From the NCBI GenBank assembly GCA_026388255.1, contig JAPLKC010000134.1, forward strand, positions 1 to 41,691: DNA of 41,691 nucleotides. The letters run 5' to 3'. The position numbers were made by a program, and so were the translations under genes. The notes beneath the pieces are model-generated. The model saw only the letters and a list, made by a program, of their open reading frames with translations. It ran no database searches and was not told the origin of the DNA. The stretch comes from Pseudomonadota bacterium. Its GTDB lineage: Bacteria; Desulfobacterota; Syntrophorhabdia; Syntrophorhabdales; Syntrophorhabdaceae. This document shows positions 8,798-16,742 of the stretch, one piece after another (position 1 is the first letter of the stretch; every line of letters begins with the position of its first letter).

Positions 8798-9407
8798 TAT
8801 TATTCACCCTTCTGTAAAAACTAACTTATGTGAAGCAAATCTGATCAGTTCTATATGACAAAATTACTATTTATCTTAATATATTGCAATATAGCTCAAA
8901 GAGCAAAACAAAACAGAATAAACTGCCATTAAATAATAAATTCCGATTGTAATGGAGATACTTAATAAGAAATTCAAAAACTCTCTTTCAGCTACAAATG
9001 TTTACAGCCTATCTTTTAGCAGTTATTATGGACAATTTTTCTCTTCTATGTTTCAACCGGTTATCAATAAGCTGGCAAAATATATTTTCCGGAGTCTATT
9101 ATGCGGAAGTAATATATAGGTAGACAGTAATTTTATTAGGTGATCGAAAAAATAGCCCCAGGGGTAAAAAATATCTATACAAGGGGCGCATTCAATCCCA
9201 AGACTTCGCTATGGTTAACCGAACGAGCCTTGAAAAATACAATATATATAATATGACTAACCGGGTGCAGCCCGGCACAGATTATTTATTATCAAAATGC
9301 ATAGATTGACCATTTCATATATCTATCCGATTCATCAACATCCATACTGACTACAATAAAAAGCATACAGAGACTTTGACGACTATCTTCACCAAATTAT
9401 ATAGAAA

Positions 9408-9439
9408 CTACATGCCGGCATAGTTTTCCCGGCATGTAG
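9408..9439. repeat. 11-bp perfect inverted repeat upstream of integrase
   Basis: CTACATGCCGG (9408-9418) pairs exactly with CCGGCATGTAG (9429-9439) around a 10-base loop. No T tract follows on either strand, so it is more like a protein-binding or recombination site than a terminator. Confidence 0.45.
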
Positions 9440-9751
9440 AGATAACCCATAAACTATCCGACCTATGTCGCTCATATTTGATGATTCATTTATTTTGTAC
9501 GAAGCTACCCATATTTGTAAAAGTTTACAAATGATGCCCAACAGAGGGCCATATTTCATTTATATGATATCAAACAGGTTTTTATGAGTCCTTTCTGCCA
9601 GTAAACGGTCAGAATGAACCCAAAAAAACAAAAGGCAAAAAATCCCGCAATACAGTAGTGCAGTTTGTTTTAAAAGATTAGGGATGACAGCTGCTAACCC
9701 TTGAACAGCTGATGGACCAAACCTGGGAGCCGACCGCCCAAAAAAGACGGC

Positions 9752-9758
9752 AAGGAGG
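9752..9758 (+). promoter_or_regulatory. Strong ribosome-binding site of integrase
   Basis: AAGGAGG lies 6 bases before ATG 9765 and fixes that codon as the start rather than the out-of-frame ATG at 9760. Confidence 0.75.
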
Positions 9759-9764
9759 CATGTT

Positions 9765-10763
9765 ATGACAGGCAGTGTAATAGGACAGATCCAAGCTTTG
9801 TTTCAGAAAAGCGGTATCATAAGTATAGGCACAAAAAGGCACCAAGCAAAAGCATTTGCAAGGGCTGCGGGAGCCAGTACAAGTCAGGAGGTTGCGGATA
9901 AATGCTTAATAACCTCATACGAAACATTGGACAAATACAGAAATATAGCAATTCTCTTAGGAAAATATATAAAAACAGAATACAGACAATGGAATGTCGA
10001 ATTGACAACTGCAAATGATATAAAAGATTATCTGGAATTTGTCATCGATGAAGGCCTATCTTTACGGACCTTTAAAACTTACGCAGCAGGGTTGGGCAAG
10101 CTTGCAATGGCTTTAAACATGTATGCGGTAAAGTTCCATAAAGCAAATAAATACGATTTTAGTGAGGCGATAAACAGCCTTCGCCCCATTGCCAAAGCGG
10201 AACTGGACCTCAAAAAGGAAACCCGTGAATATGCAAATCCAAAAGCATTGATCGAGGTTATTCGGGATCCTCTGCTTCGGATAGTGGCATTAATTCAATA
10301 CGAAGCTGGCGCAAGAATCCGGGAAGCTGCATTAATAAAGTGTTATCAGCTATATGGTACTTGTATTGATGATGTAACCGGAAGGGAAGTGGGCAGAATA
10401 TTCCTGCCTTCAATTTCCACCAAAGGTGGCAGGGAGCGCGAAGTTTATGTTTCCCTCCAGACCTATACAGATCTATCCCGGATACTTGATAGTAATAATG
10501 GAGTGCTGAAGATAGACCACGATCATTATCGGTATAAACTGAAGAAGGCAGCAGAGGCGACCAATCAGAGGTACACAGGGAGCCATGGTTTGCGACATAG
10601 CTTTGCCCAGAGGCGGTTACAGGAATGTTATCACAAAGGGATGGGTGAAATTACAGCTAAATTGAGGGTGGCACATGAAATGGGTCATTCCCGACCAGCA
10701 ATTACAGGGTTATATCTGAAAAAACCAGCTGGTATTCTTGGAGATATAAGCAAGCAGAGATGA
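9765..10763 (+). CDS. Tyrosine recombinase (integrase family)
   Basis: The 332-residue protein has an N-terminal SAM-like core-binding region (about 60-150) and a C-terminal catalytic domain. Catalytic positions are visible: Arg in YEAGARIREAALIK (about 184), a beta-hairpin Lys in STKGGREREVYV, His-x-x-Arg in GSHGLRHSFAQRR (about 274-277), His in HEMGHSRPAITGLY and the nucleophile Tyr at its end (about 316). The complete set suggests an active enzyme. It is followed by a strong bidirectional terminator and faces a convergent small gene. It could mobilise an element covering part of the island, but no att core was identified. Confidence 0.92.
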   Translation: MTGSVIGQIQALFQKSGIISIGTKRHQAKAFARAAGASTSQEVADKCLITSYETLDKYRNIAILLGKYIKTEYRQWNVELTTANDIKDYLEFVIDEGLSLRTFKTYAAGLGKLAMALNMYAVKFHKANKYDFSEAINSLRPIAKAELDLKKETREYANPKALIEVIRDPLLRIVALIQYEAGARIREAALIKCYQLYGTCIDDVTGREVGRIFLPSISTKGGREREVYVSLQTYTDLSRILDSNNGVLKIDHDHYRYKLKKAAEATNQRYTGSHGLRHSFAQRRLQECYHKGMGEITAKLRVAHEMGHSRPAITGLYLKKPAGILGDISKQR

Positions 10764-10791
10764 TATATGGATAAGTTTTAATAATTAAACG

Positions 10792-10826
10792 AAAGGGCCG
10801 CGGAGAATTCCAGCGGCCCTTTTTTA
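10792..10826. terminator. Rho-independent terminator, probably bidirectional
   Basis: AAAGGGCCGC (10792-10801) pairs with GCGGCCCTTT (10813-10822) around an 11-base loop, followed by more T residues on the plus strand, with A residues on the other side. It sits between the convergent integrase and the 179-residue gene and can serve both. Confidence 0.9.
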
Positions 10827-10841
10827 TTGTGTATGGAACAC

Positions 10842-11381
10842 TCAATATTGTGTATCCGGCAAAGACTGGCAGATCATCGGTCCACCCTCTTCTTCGAGCT
10901 TTTCATAAATGTTCTTCAGACCTGTATGGCTTATTTTATGTCCAGATTGGTGTGACATTTTTTCGGCTATCGTTCTCCAAGGCTCCGGCTTGGGCTGTTT
11001 ATCCCTCAACATCTTGATATCACAATAATGCTGTTCGGCTAACATTTGCACAACTGATGGCTTGCGTGATGCCCTGGCTTTCCTGTGCGTCTTTTGCAAG
11101 GCATCTACTTGCCCTGCCTCTTTCATTGTCATTCTCCTTGATGGGGCAGACGGGTTTTGAGCTATCTTATACTCTCTTACCGCTAAAATAAATGTGGCAT
11201 GGTAGTAGGCGGGGGTTCGAGAGTTGTCTTTCTGGCAACTTCTTTTTTGGGAGACTTTCGTATGAAGGCCATGTACAGCAATCCGCTCTTCTGGCAACAG
11301 GTTTGCGTAGTATTCCATAAGCCGTTCATGGTCTCTATCTGTTAATTGGGTAACGTTTCGAACATATTCTATGTCTGTCAT
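10842..11381 (-). CDS. Unknown 179-residue protein with possible C-terminal HTH
   Basis: The start is set at ATG 11381 because AAAGGAG lies 5-6 bases before it; a longer frame begins at ATG 11396 but would place that ribosome site inside the coding sequence. The protein is basic in the middle (KTHRKARASRKPS, then a Gln/His-rich helix). The end, PWRTIAEKMSHQSGHKISHTGLKNI, looks like a helix-turn-helix of the kind that recognises DNA. It converges with the integrase and shares its terminator, so it may be a regulator or directionality factor of the same element. The family is not recognised. Confidence 0.65.
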   Translation of the reverse strand: MTDIEYVRNVTQLTDRDHERLMEYYANLLPEERIAVHGLHTKVSQKRSCQKDNSRTPAYYHATFILAVREYKIAQNPSAPSRRMTMKEAGQVDALQKTHRKARASRKPSVVQMLAEQHYCDIKMLRDKQPKPEPWRTIAEKMSHQSGHKISHTGLKNIYEKLEEEGGPMICQSLPDTQY

Positions 11382-11605
11382 TTTCACTCCTTTCATTAAG
11401 AGTTTCTATCGAGATTTCTTCGGTCTTCATATGGTCACTTCTATATAATACTTCTCTTATGCAATACAATTCTATCGGGGTGAGGTTGAAACATGAGCTG
11501 TATTAATATCCGCAATAATCATTATAGGTCAGGACAGGAAATGATCCAGGTGACCAAACCGCCATTATAACATCAATAGGAATTATATTTATTGTTTTTC
11601 TTGCC

Positions 11606-11809
11606 TTGACTACCTTTAATCCATTTGATAACATTAGAAAAAACAAGTTTTGGGGATTATGGGGAAAAGATTTCTCATGGGATATGGAGGCATGGTCTAT
11701 CGGTGCGGCCTATAAGATGTACATGGCAGGTGAGAAGTTTTTCAGGTACTATAAACAATTGAAAGAATCGGTATATAAGGAAAAGAGTGAACTGGAACTT
11801 GTTGAATAA
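11606..11809 (+). CDS. Possible small protein, perhaps membrane-anchored
   Basis: The frame from TTG 11606 encodes 67 residues rich in aromatic and charged positions (FWGLWGKDFSWDMEAW, then a Lys/Glu helix). The same frame is open back to 11528 without ATG or GTG, and that extra segment (IITSIGIIFIVFLALTTF) would form a transmembrane helix. Either translation starts at a rare codon, the 5' part is decayed, or the frame is fortuitous. The composition after the hydrophobic part looks coding. No family is recognised. Confidence 0.35.
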   Translation: MTTFNPFDNIRKNKFWGLWGKDFSWDMEAWSIGAAYKMYMAGEKFFRYYKQLKESVYKEKSELELVE

Positions 11810-11835
11810 ACAATGCATCTTATTCGGGTGTAAAT

Positions 11836-11863
11836 TTGCAAGAAACGTGATACTGACTATTAA
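11836..11863 (+). promoter_or_regulatory. Candidate sigma-70-like promoter of helicase operon
   Basis: TTGCAA (11836-11841) and TATTAA (11858-11863) are 16 bases apart and lie about 55 bases before the helicase start codon. It is judged by eye only. Confidence 0.3.
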
Positions 11864-11917
11864 TTATGCCGGAAAGACAGATTATGAGATTGGAATATTG
11901 AGACTATACAAATTGTT

Positions 11918-14900
11918 ATGAATACAGACCTGACTTTTATTACTAACGAGAAAGGCCAAAGCCTTAAAAACCGTTTCGAGACGCTCATTAAAGACACACG
12001 CTTCTTTGACTGTCTTGTCGGTTACTTTTATACCAGCGGTTTTTTTAACATTTATAAATCTCTCGAAGACACAGAACTGATAAGGGTTTTGATCGGCATC
12101 AGTACAGACCGCCAAACCTTTGATCTTATTCAAAAAGGTGGGGAACCGCAGCAAAGAGAACTGCAATTCTCTCATGCTGAAACGAAACAACGCCTCGAAG
12201 GTGAAATTGAAAAAGAGTTTGAGCATTCCGACGATAATCAGAACATTGAGGAAGGGGTGGAGAATTTTATTGAGTGGATACGAAATAATAAACTCCAGAT
12301 CAGGGCATTTCCTTCAGATAAGATACACGCTAAGGTTTATATCATGACTTTTAAGGAAGGCGATCGTGATATGGGTCGTGTAATTACCGGCTCCAGCAAC
12401 TTTACGCAGGCCGGATTCATAGATAATCTTGAATTCAATGTTGAACTGAAAAATCGCACTGACTTCGAATTTGCTCTCAATAAATTCAATGAACTCTGGG
12501 CTGATTCAGTTGATGTCAGCGAAAAATATATCGAGACGATCAAAACTAAAACATGGCTCAACCAGACCATCACGCCCTATGAACTTTATCTGAAATTTCT
12601 CTACGAATATTTCAAAGACGAACTCAGCCTGACAGATGAAATCTTTGTTCGTTATTTACCTGAAGAATTCATGAAACTGGAATACCAGGAGCAGGCTGTT
12701 CTAAATGCAAAGAAAATTCTTGAAGAATACGGTGGCGTATTTGTTTCAGATGTAGTAGGTCTCGGAAAGACCTACATTTCTGCGATGCTCGCGGGACAGC
12801 TTGACGGCAGGACGCTTGTTATCGCCCCTCCTGTCCTTCTTGACACCAACAATCCCGGCTCATGGAGCAATGTCTTTTCTGATTTCCGTGTTCCTGCCGA
12901 TTTTCAATCAATTGGAAAGCTGGACGATTTACTGAAAAAAGGTGTTGAAAAATATGACAACATAATTGTTGACGAAGCACATCGTTTTCGCACAGAGTCC
13001 AATGTAACTTATGAAAAATTGGCGGAGATATGTCGCGGCAAACGAATCATCCTTGTCACTGCTACTCCTTACAATAATTCACCAAAGGATATACTTAGCC
13101 AGATAAAGTTATTTCAAAACGCGAAGAAAAGTATAATCCCAAACCTCCCAAATCTGGAAGCTTTTTTCAATGGATTAGATAAGAGGCTGAAAAACCTTGA
13201 TCGCCAGAGAGATTACCAAGAATACATAAAAAGGGTCAAAGAAAATGCTAAGGAAATCAGAGATAAAGTCTTGAAATACCTCATGGTCCGTCGTACCAGG
13301 ATGGAAATAACGAGGTTTTTCTCTCAGGACCTTGATAGACAAAATCTGAAGTTTCCCGATGTGGAGGTCCCGATACCGCTTTTCTACGAGTTGGATGAGC
13401 ATGAAGATAATGTCTTTAGCAAAACAATTGAACTTGCTGCGCAGAAGTTTAACTATGCCCGCTATATGCCGATGCTTTACTACAAAGGGAAAATCGATCA
13501 GCTCGAAGAGCAGTCTCAGAAAAACATGGGTAAATTCATGAAGATATTGCTCGTAAAGCGTCTGGAAAGCAGCTTTCATGCATTTAAAAATTCTATTGCC
13601 CGCTTTATACATTCCTACGAGCAGTTTATCCAGGAGTATGATAAGGGCAATGTCTATGTGAGCAAAAAGTACGGGAATAAAATATTTGAACTGTTAGAAA
13701 ATGATGATGATGAAGCCATTCAACACCTCATCGAAGAAGGGAAGGCGCAGATATATGATGCTTCCGATTTTAAAGATGATTTTAGGCCTGTGTTACAGGC
13801 TGATCTCGATATCCTCCGGGAAATCAAGGAATTATGGTCATCAATTACCAGAGACCCGAAGTTACATTCCTTTCTTACAGAGCTTCAGAAGAATCAGGAT
13901 TTGCAGAAGAATAAGCTTATTATTTTTACTGAATCAAAAGAAACTGCAGAATATCTTGCCGGTCATATTAACACCAGGCTTAAGGGGGAGGTTCTTTCAT
14001 ACAACGGTTCATCAGGAGAAGCCGTACGGGATAAGGTTATTGAAAACTTTGACGCAAAGGTGAAACATAAAAAAGATGATTACCGTATACTGGTTTCAAC
14101 GGAAGTACTTTCCGAAGGCGTCAATCTTCACCGGGCCAATGTGGTTATCAATTACGACATTCCCTGGAATCCTACACGCATGATGCAGCGCGTAGGCCGT
14201 ATTAATCGTGTGGATACATCCTTCGACAAAATCCATACCTTCAACTTTTTTCCAACTAAACAATCGAACGACCAGATCAAGCTGAGAGAATCGGCGGAGT
14301 CAAAGATCAATGCCTTCCTGACACTCCTTGGAGGTGATGCTGCGCTTCTCACAGAAGGCGAACCTATTGGGTCTCACGAACTTTTTAATCGCCTCCTCAG
14401 TGCAAAAACCATTACCGGCGAGGACGAAACAGAAGAGAGCGAATTAAAGTATCTGAACATTATTAAAACCATTCGTGATGAGCATCCCGAAATTTTTGAT
14501 AAAATAAAGCGCCTTCCAAAAAAGGCCCGTACCGCAAGGGAAAACAGAGAATATCACAATACGCTTTTAACTTATTTTCGTCGTGGAAAGCTGCAAAAGT
14601 TCTTCCTTGCCGGTAATGTCCGCGATGCCCGGGAACTTGATTTTTTAACTGCTGCCAAGCTTCTTGAGGCCGGGCGCGAAACAATTCGCCATAAAACAGG
14701 TTCAGATTATTATGAGTTGCTTTCCAGGAACAAGGAAGCATTTCTGTTTGCTACCAATGAGGAGATGCCTGAAATAACTGCACGAGGGGGTGGCAGGGAT
14801 AGTGCCTCGCAACTACTGCGTATTCTGAAAGCGGTAATGAAAGACCGCCGTAAACTTACTGAAGACCAGGAGATATATGTTAAAAAGATTATGCTACGGC

Positions 14901-15112
14901 TGGAAGAAGGGGCTTTACCGAAGCAGACCGCCAAAGAAACCCTTAGGTCTCTTAATGAACTTAAGGGCGGCCTGGTTAACCCGTTAAAGGTGCTTGGGGT
15001 GTTGCAAACTTCCATATCTACAAGGCTGTTGGAAGAACATTTTGCCGCAGGTGCAGGTGCTAGAACCGGCAGGAGAGAAGTAATCCTGTCGCTTTATTTA
15101 ACTGAGCATTAG
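11918..15112 (+). CDS. SNF2/DEAH-type helicase with N-terminal PLD nuclease domain
   Basis: The 1064-residue protein starts with a phospholipase-D-like nuclease domain: IHAKVYIM near 136 and TGSSNFTQAGF near 157-165 form the HxK...S/N signature. A superfamily 2 helicase follows, with Walker A DVVGLGKT near 279-286, DEAH in IIVDEAHRFR near 352, motif III TATPY near 381, and motifs V/VI in STEVLSEGVNLHRANVVI and QRVGRINRVD (about 755-765). The last 250 residues are a helical extension. It would translocate on duplex DNA and cut it. The BRO-N gene starts 8 bases after its stop and a methyltransferase follows, the gene order of a restriction-like defence locus. No strong ribosome site precedes ATG 11918. 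Confidence 0.9.
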   Translation: MNTDLTFITNEKGQSLKNRFETLIKDTRFFDCLVGYFYTSGFFNIYKSLEDTELIRVLIGISTDRQTFDLIQKGGEPQQRELQFSHAETKQRLEGEIEKEFEHSDDNQNIEEGVENFIEWIRNNKLQIRAFPSDKIHAKVYIMTFKEGDRDMGRVITGSSNFTQAGFIDNLEFNVELKNRTDFEFALNKFNELWADSVDVSEKYIETIKTKTWLNQTITPYELYLKFLYEYFKDELSLTDEIFVRYLPEEFMKLEYQEQAVLNAKKILEEYGGVFVSDVVGLGKTYISAMLAGQLDGRTLVIAPPVLLDTNNPGSWSNVFSDFRVPADFQSIGKLDDLLKKGVEKYDNIIVDEAHRFRTESNVTYEKLAEICRGKRIILVTATPYNNSPKDILSQIKLFQNAKKSIIPNLPNLEAFFNGLDKRLKNLDRQRDYQEYIKRVKENAKEIRDKVLKYLMVRRTRMEITRFFSQDLDRQNLKFPDVEVPIPLFYELDEHEDNVFSKTIELAAQKFNYARYMPMLYYKGKIDQLEEQSQKNMGKFMKILLVKRLESSFHAFKNSIARFIHSYEQFIQEYDKGNVYVSKKYGNKIFELLENDDDEAIQHLIEEGKAQIYDASDFKDDFRPVLQADLDILREIKELWSSITRDPKLHSFLTELQKNQDLQKNKLIIFTESKETAEYLAGHINTRLKGEVLSYNGSSGEAVRDKVIENFDAKVKHKKDDYRILVSTEVLSEGVNLHRANVVINYDIPWNPTRMMQRVGRINRVDTSFDKIHTFNFFPTKQSNDQIKLRESAESKINAFLTLLGGDAALLTEGEPIGSHELFNRLLSAKTITGEDETEESELKYLNIIKTIRDEHPEIFDKIKRLPKKARTARENREYHNTLLTYFRRGKLQKFFLAGNVRDARELDFLTAAKLLEAGRETIRHKTGSDYYELLSRNKEAFLFATNEEMPEITARGGGRDSASQLLRILKAVMKDRRKLTEDQEIYVKKIMLRLEEGALPKQTAKETLRSLNELKGGLVNPLKVLGVLQTSISTRLLEEHFAAGAGARTGRREVILSLYLTEH

Positions 15113-15120
15113 GGGGGATT

Positions 15121-15909
15121 ATGGAAGAAACAAAAATCGCATTATTCAAAGGTAAAGGGATTCGTAAAACCCTATACGAAAACGAGTGGTGGTTTTCTGT
15201 AGTCGATGTATGCGTTGTATTGACTGAAAGTGCAGACGCGGGAGCATATTGGAGAAAGTTGAAACAGAGACTAAAGGAGGAAGGAAGTGAAGTCGTGACG
15301 TTTTGTCACGGGTTGAAGTTGCTTTCGCCCGACGGACAGCACAGGGAGACGGACTGTGCCAATACGGAAGGCATTTTCCGTGTTATCCAGTCAATCCCTT
15401 CCCCTAAAGCTGAACCTTTCAAACGCTGGCTGGCCAAAGTGGGATATGAGCGTGTTCAGGAGATAGAAGATCCTGAGCTTGCTACAAAGAGAACCCGGCT
15501 TCTGTATAAGCTCAAAGGATACCCTGATGACTGGATTGAAAAAAGGATGCGCGGTATTGCCATCCGTGAAGAGCTTACCGATGAATGGCAGAATCGCGGA
15601 GCGCAGGAAAAAAGGGATTATGAGATTCTCACCGCTGAAATATCAAAGGCAGCATTTGGACTAACTCCAACAGAATACAAGAAACATAAAGGATTAAAAC
15701 GCGAAAACCTCCGCGACCATATGGACGATTTTGAACTTATCTTTACTATGCTCAGTGAGCGGGCCACAACTGAAATCCACCGTACCGAAGATTCGCAGGG
15801 TATGAAAAAGCTCAAAGAAGACGCGAAGGCAGGTGGCGATATTGTCTCCAAGGCAAACTATTTAAGAAAACCTATGGAAAAGAAAAGGCTGCCGAAGAAA
15901 GCAAAGTAA
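15121..15909 (+). CDS. BRO-N domain protein (DinD/antirepressor-like)
   Basis: The 262-residue protein opens with a BRO-N/phage-antirepressor fold: GIRKTLYENEWWFSVVDV and LTESADAGAYWRKLKQRL (about 10-55), then CANTEGIFRVIQSIPSPKAEPFKRWLA (about 80-105). The C-terminal half, with LTDEWQNRGAQ, HKGLKRENLRDHM and a lysine-rich tail, matches the layout of DNA-damage-inducible protein D-like proteins as I recall them. BRO-N domains bind DNA. Its stop overlaps the methyltransferase start (TAATG), so it belongs to the operon and may act as a DNA-binding regulator or specificity helper of the restriction-like system. Confidence 0.8.
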   Translation: MEETKIALFKGKGIRKTLYENEWWFSVVDVCVVLTESADAGAYWRKLKQRLKEEGSEVVTFCHGLKLLSPDGQHRETDCANTEGIFRVIQSIPSPKAEPFKRWLAKVGYERVQEIEDPELATKRTRLLYKLKGYPDDWIEKRMRGIAIREELTDEWQNRGAQEKRDYEILTAEISKAAFGLTPTEYKKHKGLKRENLRDHMDDFELIFTMLSERATTEIHRTEDSQGMKKLKEDAKAGGDIVSKANYLRKPMEKKRLPKKAK

Positions 15910-16667
15910 TGGACAGAGACCAGGCGCAAAGTATTGTCAGAGAAACATTGGAGAGCCCTTTCGACAAGGGCAGATTTACATATTTCATCAAGAACCTCCT
16001 TAACTCAATCGAAGAAGCCCCATTTTCCTATAAGGGTAATTTTATTCCAGATGCGTACGACCAATACATAAGTGTCCTTGAACGTATTGGCAAATATTCC
16101 GATGGTGAGCATAAGATTGACATCCTTGTGGTGAAGCTTAAAAAAGAGACTTCCATCGAACGTGCCCGCACCATGCAGAGAAATTTCATTGCTTGGTATC
16201 TGAACGGCAGCCGCGGCGGAGATATGAAAGACGCGGCGCTTGCTGCCTTTGTTTCACCCGATCAGGAAGACTGGCGATTTTCCCTCGTCAAGATGGACTA
16301 TCGCGTTGAAGAAGGCAAAAACGGGAGAATGAAGATCAAAGAAGAATTCACCCCTGCCCGCAGGTGGTCTTTTCTCGTAGGCAAGAATGAAAACAGTCAC
16401 ACTGCACAAAGCCGGCTTGTTCCGATCATGGCCGACGATGAGCACGACCCAGCCCTTTCCCGGCTTGAAGAAGCCTTCAACATTGAAACGGTCACCAGAG
16501 AATTCTTTGAAAAATATCGTGAACTTTTTTTATGGACCAAAGAAGCCCTTGATAAGATTGTCTTTGAAAATCAGGCGGTCAAGACTGATTTTGAAACAAA
16601 GGGCGTCAACGCTGTTGATTTTGCCAAGAAGCTGCTCGGTCAGATCGTCTTTCTCTATTTTCTTTAG
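15909..16667 (+). CDS. N-terminal part of Eco57I-type R-M enzyme, ended by amber codon
   Basis: This 252-residue frame stops at TAG 16665-16667, but the same reading frame continues without interruption (KKGWFGVERDADWG...) into the methyltransferase at 16743-19283. Relatives, as I recall them, read FLYFLQKKGW here, so a single CAG-to-TAG change explains the split. The segment carries DILVVKLKKE and ALAAFV...WRFSLVKMDYR, features of the N-terminal region of large Eco57I-type restriction-modification polypeptides. Read together, 15909-19283 is a 1124-codon gene. The gene is either a recent pseudogene, read through by a suppressor, or a sequencing error. Confidence 0.8.
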   Translation: MDRDQAQSIVRETLESPFDKGRFTYFIKNLLNSIEEAPFSYKGNFIPDAYDQYISVLERIGKYSDGEHKIDILVVKLKKETSIERARTMQRNFIAWYLNGSRGGDMKDAALAAFVSPDQEDWRFSLVKMDYRVEEGKNGRMKIKEEFTPARRWSFLVGKNENSHTAQSRLVPIMADDEHDPALSRLEEAFNIETVTREFFEKYRELFLWTKEALDKIVFENQAVKTDFETKGVNAVDFAKKLLGQIVFLYFL

Positions 16668-16742
16668 AAGAAAGGCTGGTTTGGTGTTGAGCGCGATGCC
16701 GACTGGGGCACAGGGCCAAAGAATTTTCTCCGTGAGCTTTTT

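Larger units (their letters stand above)
8798..9764. other. Gene-free 967-base region between operon and integrase
   Basis: No convincing coding frame, tRNA or known RNA is seen. The left end must carry the promoter of the divergent HD operon. Two GC-rich dyads stand out in AT-rich DNA: CCGGG-TGCAG-CCCGG (9261-9275) and the 11-bp stem at 9408-9439. The location beside a tyrosine recombinase makes this the most likely place for an attachment site, but no matching partner sequence was found by eye. Confidence 0.5.
11397..11917. other. 521-base leader region of the helicase operon
   Basis: The region contains one weak small frame (11606-11809) and a candidate promoter at 11836-11863. No hairpin with a T tract, tRNA or repeat was seen. 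Confidence 0.4.

Noticed and set aside
13175-13612. 145-residue minus-strand frame
   Set aside because: Antisense to the helicase domain, whose motifs are continuous through this part.
13690-13730. GATGATGATGATGAA microsatellite
   Set aside because: It encodes a short acidic stretch in the helicase and keeps the frame; no sign of phase variation.
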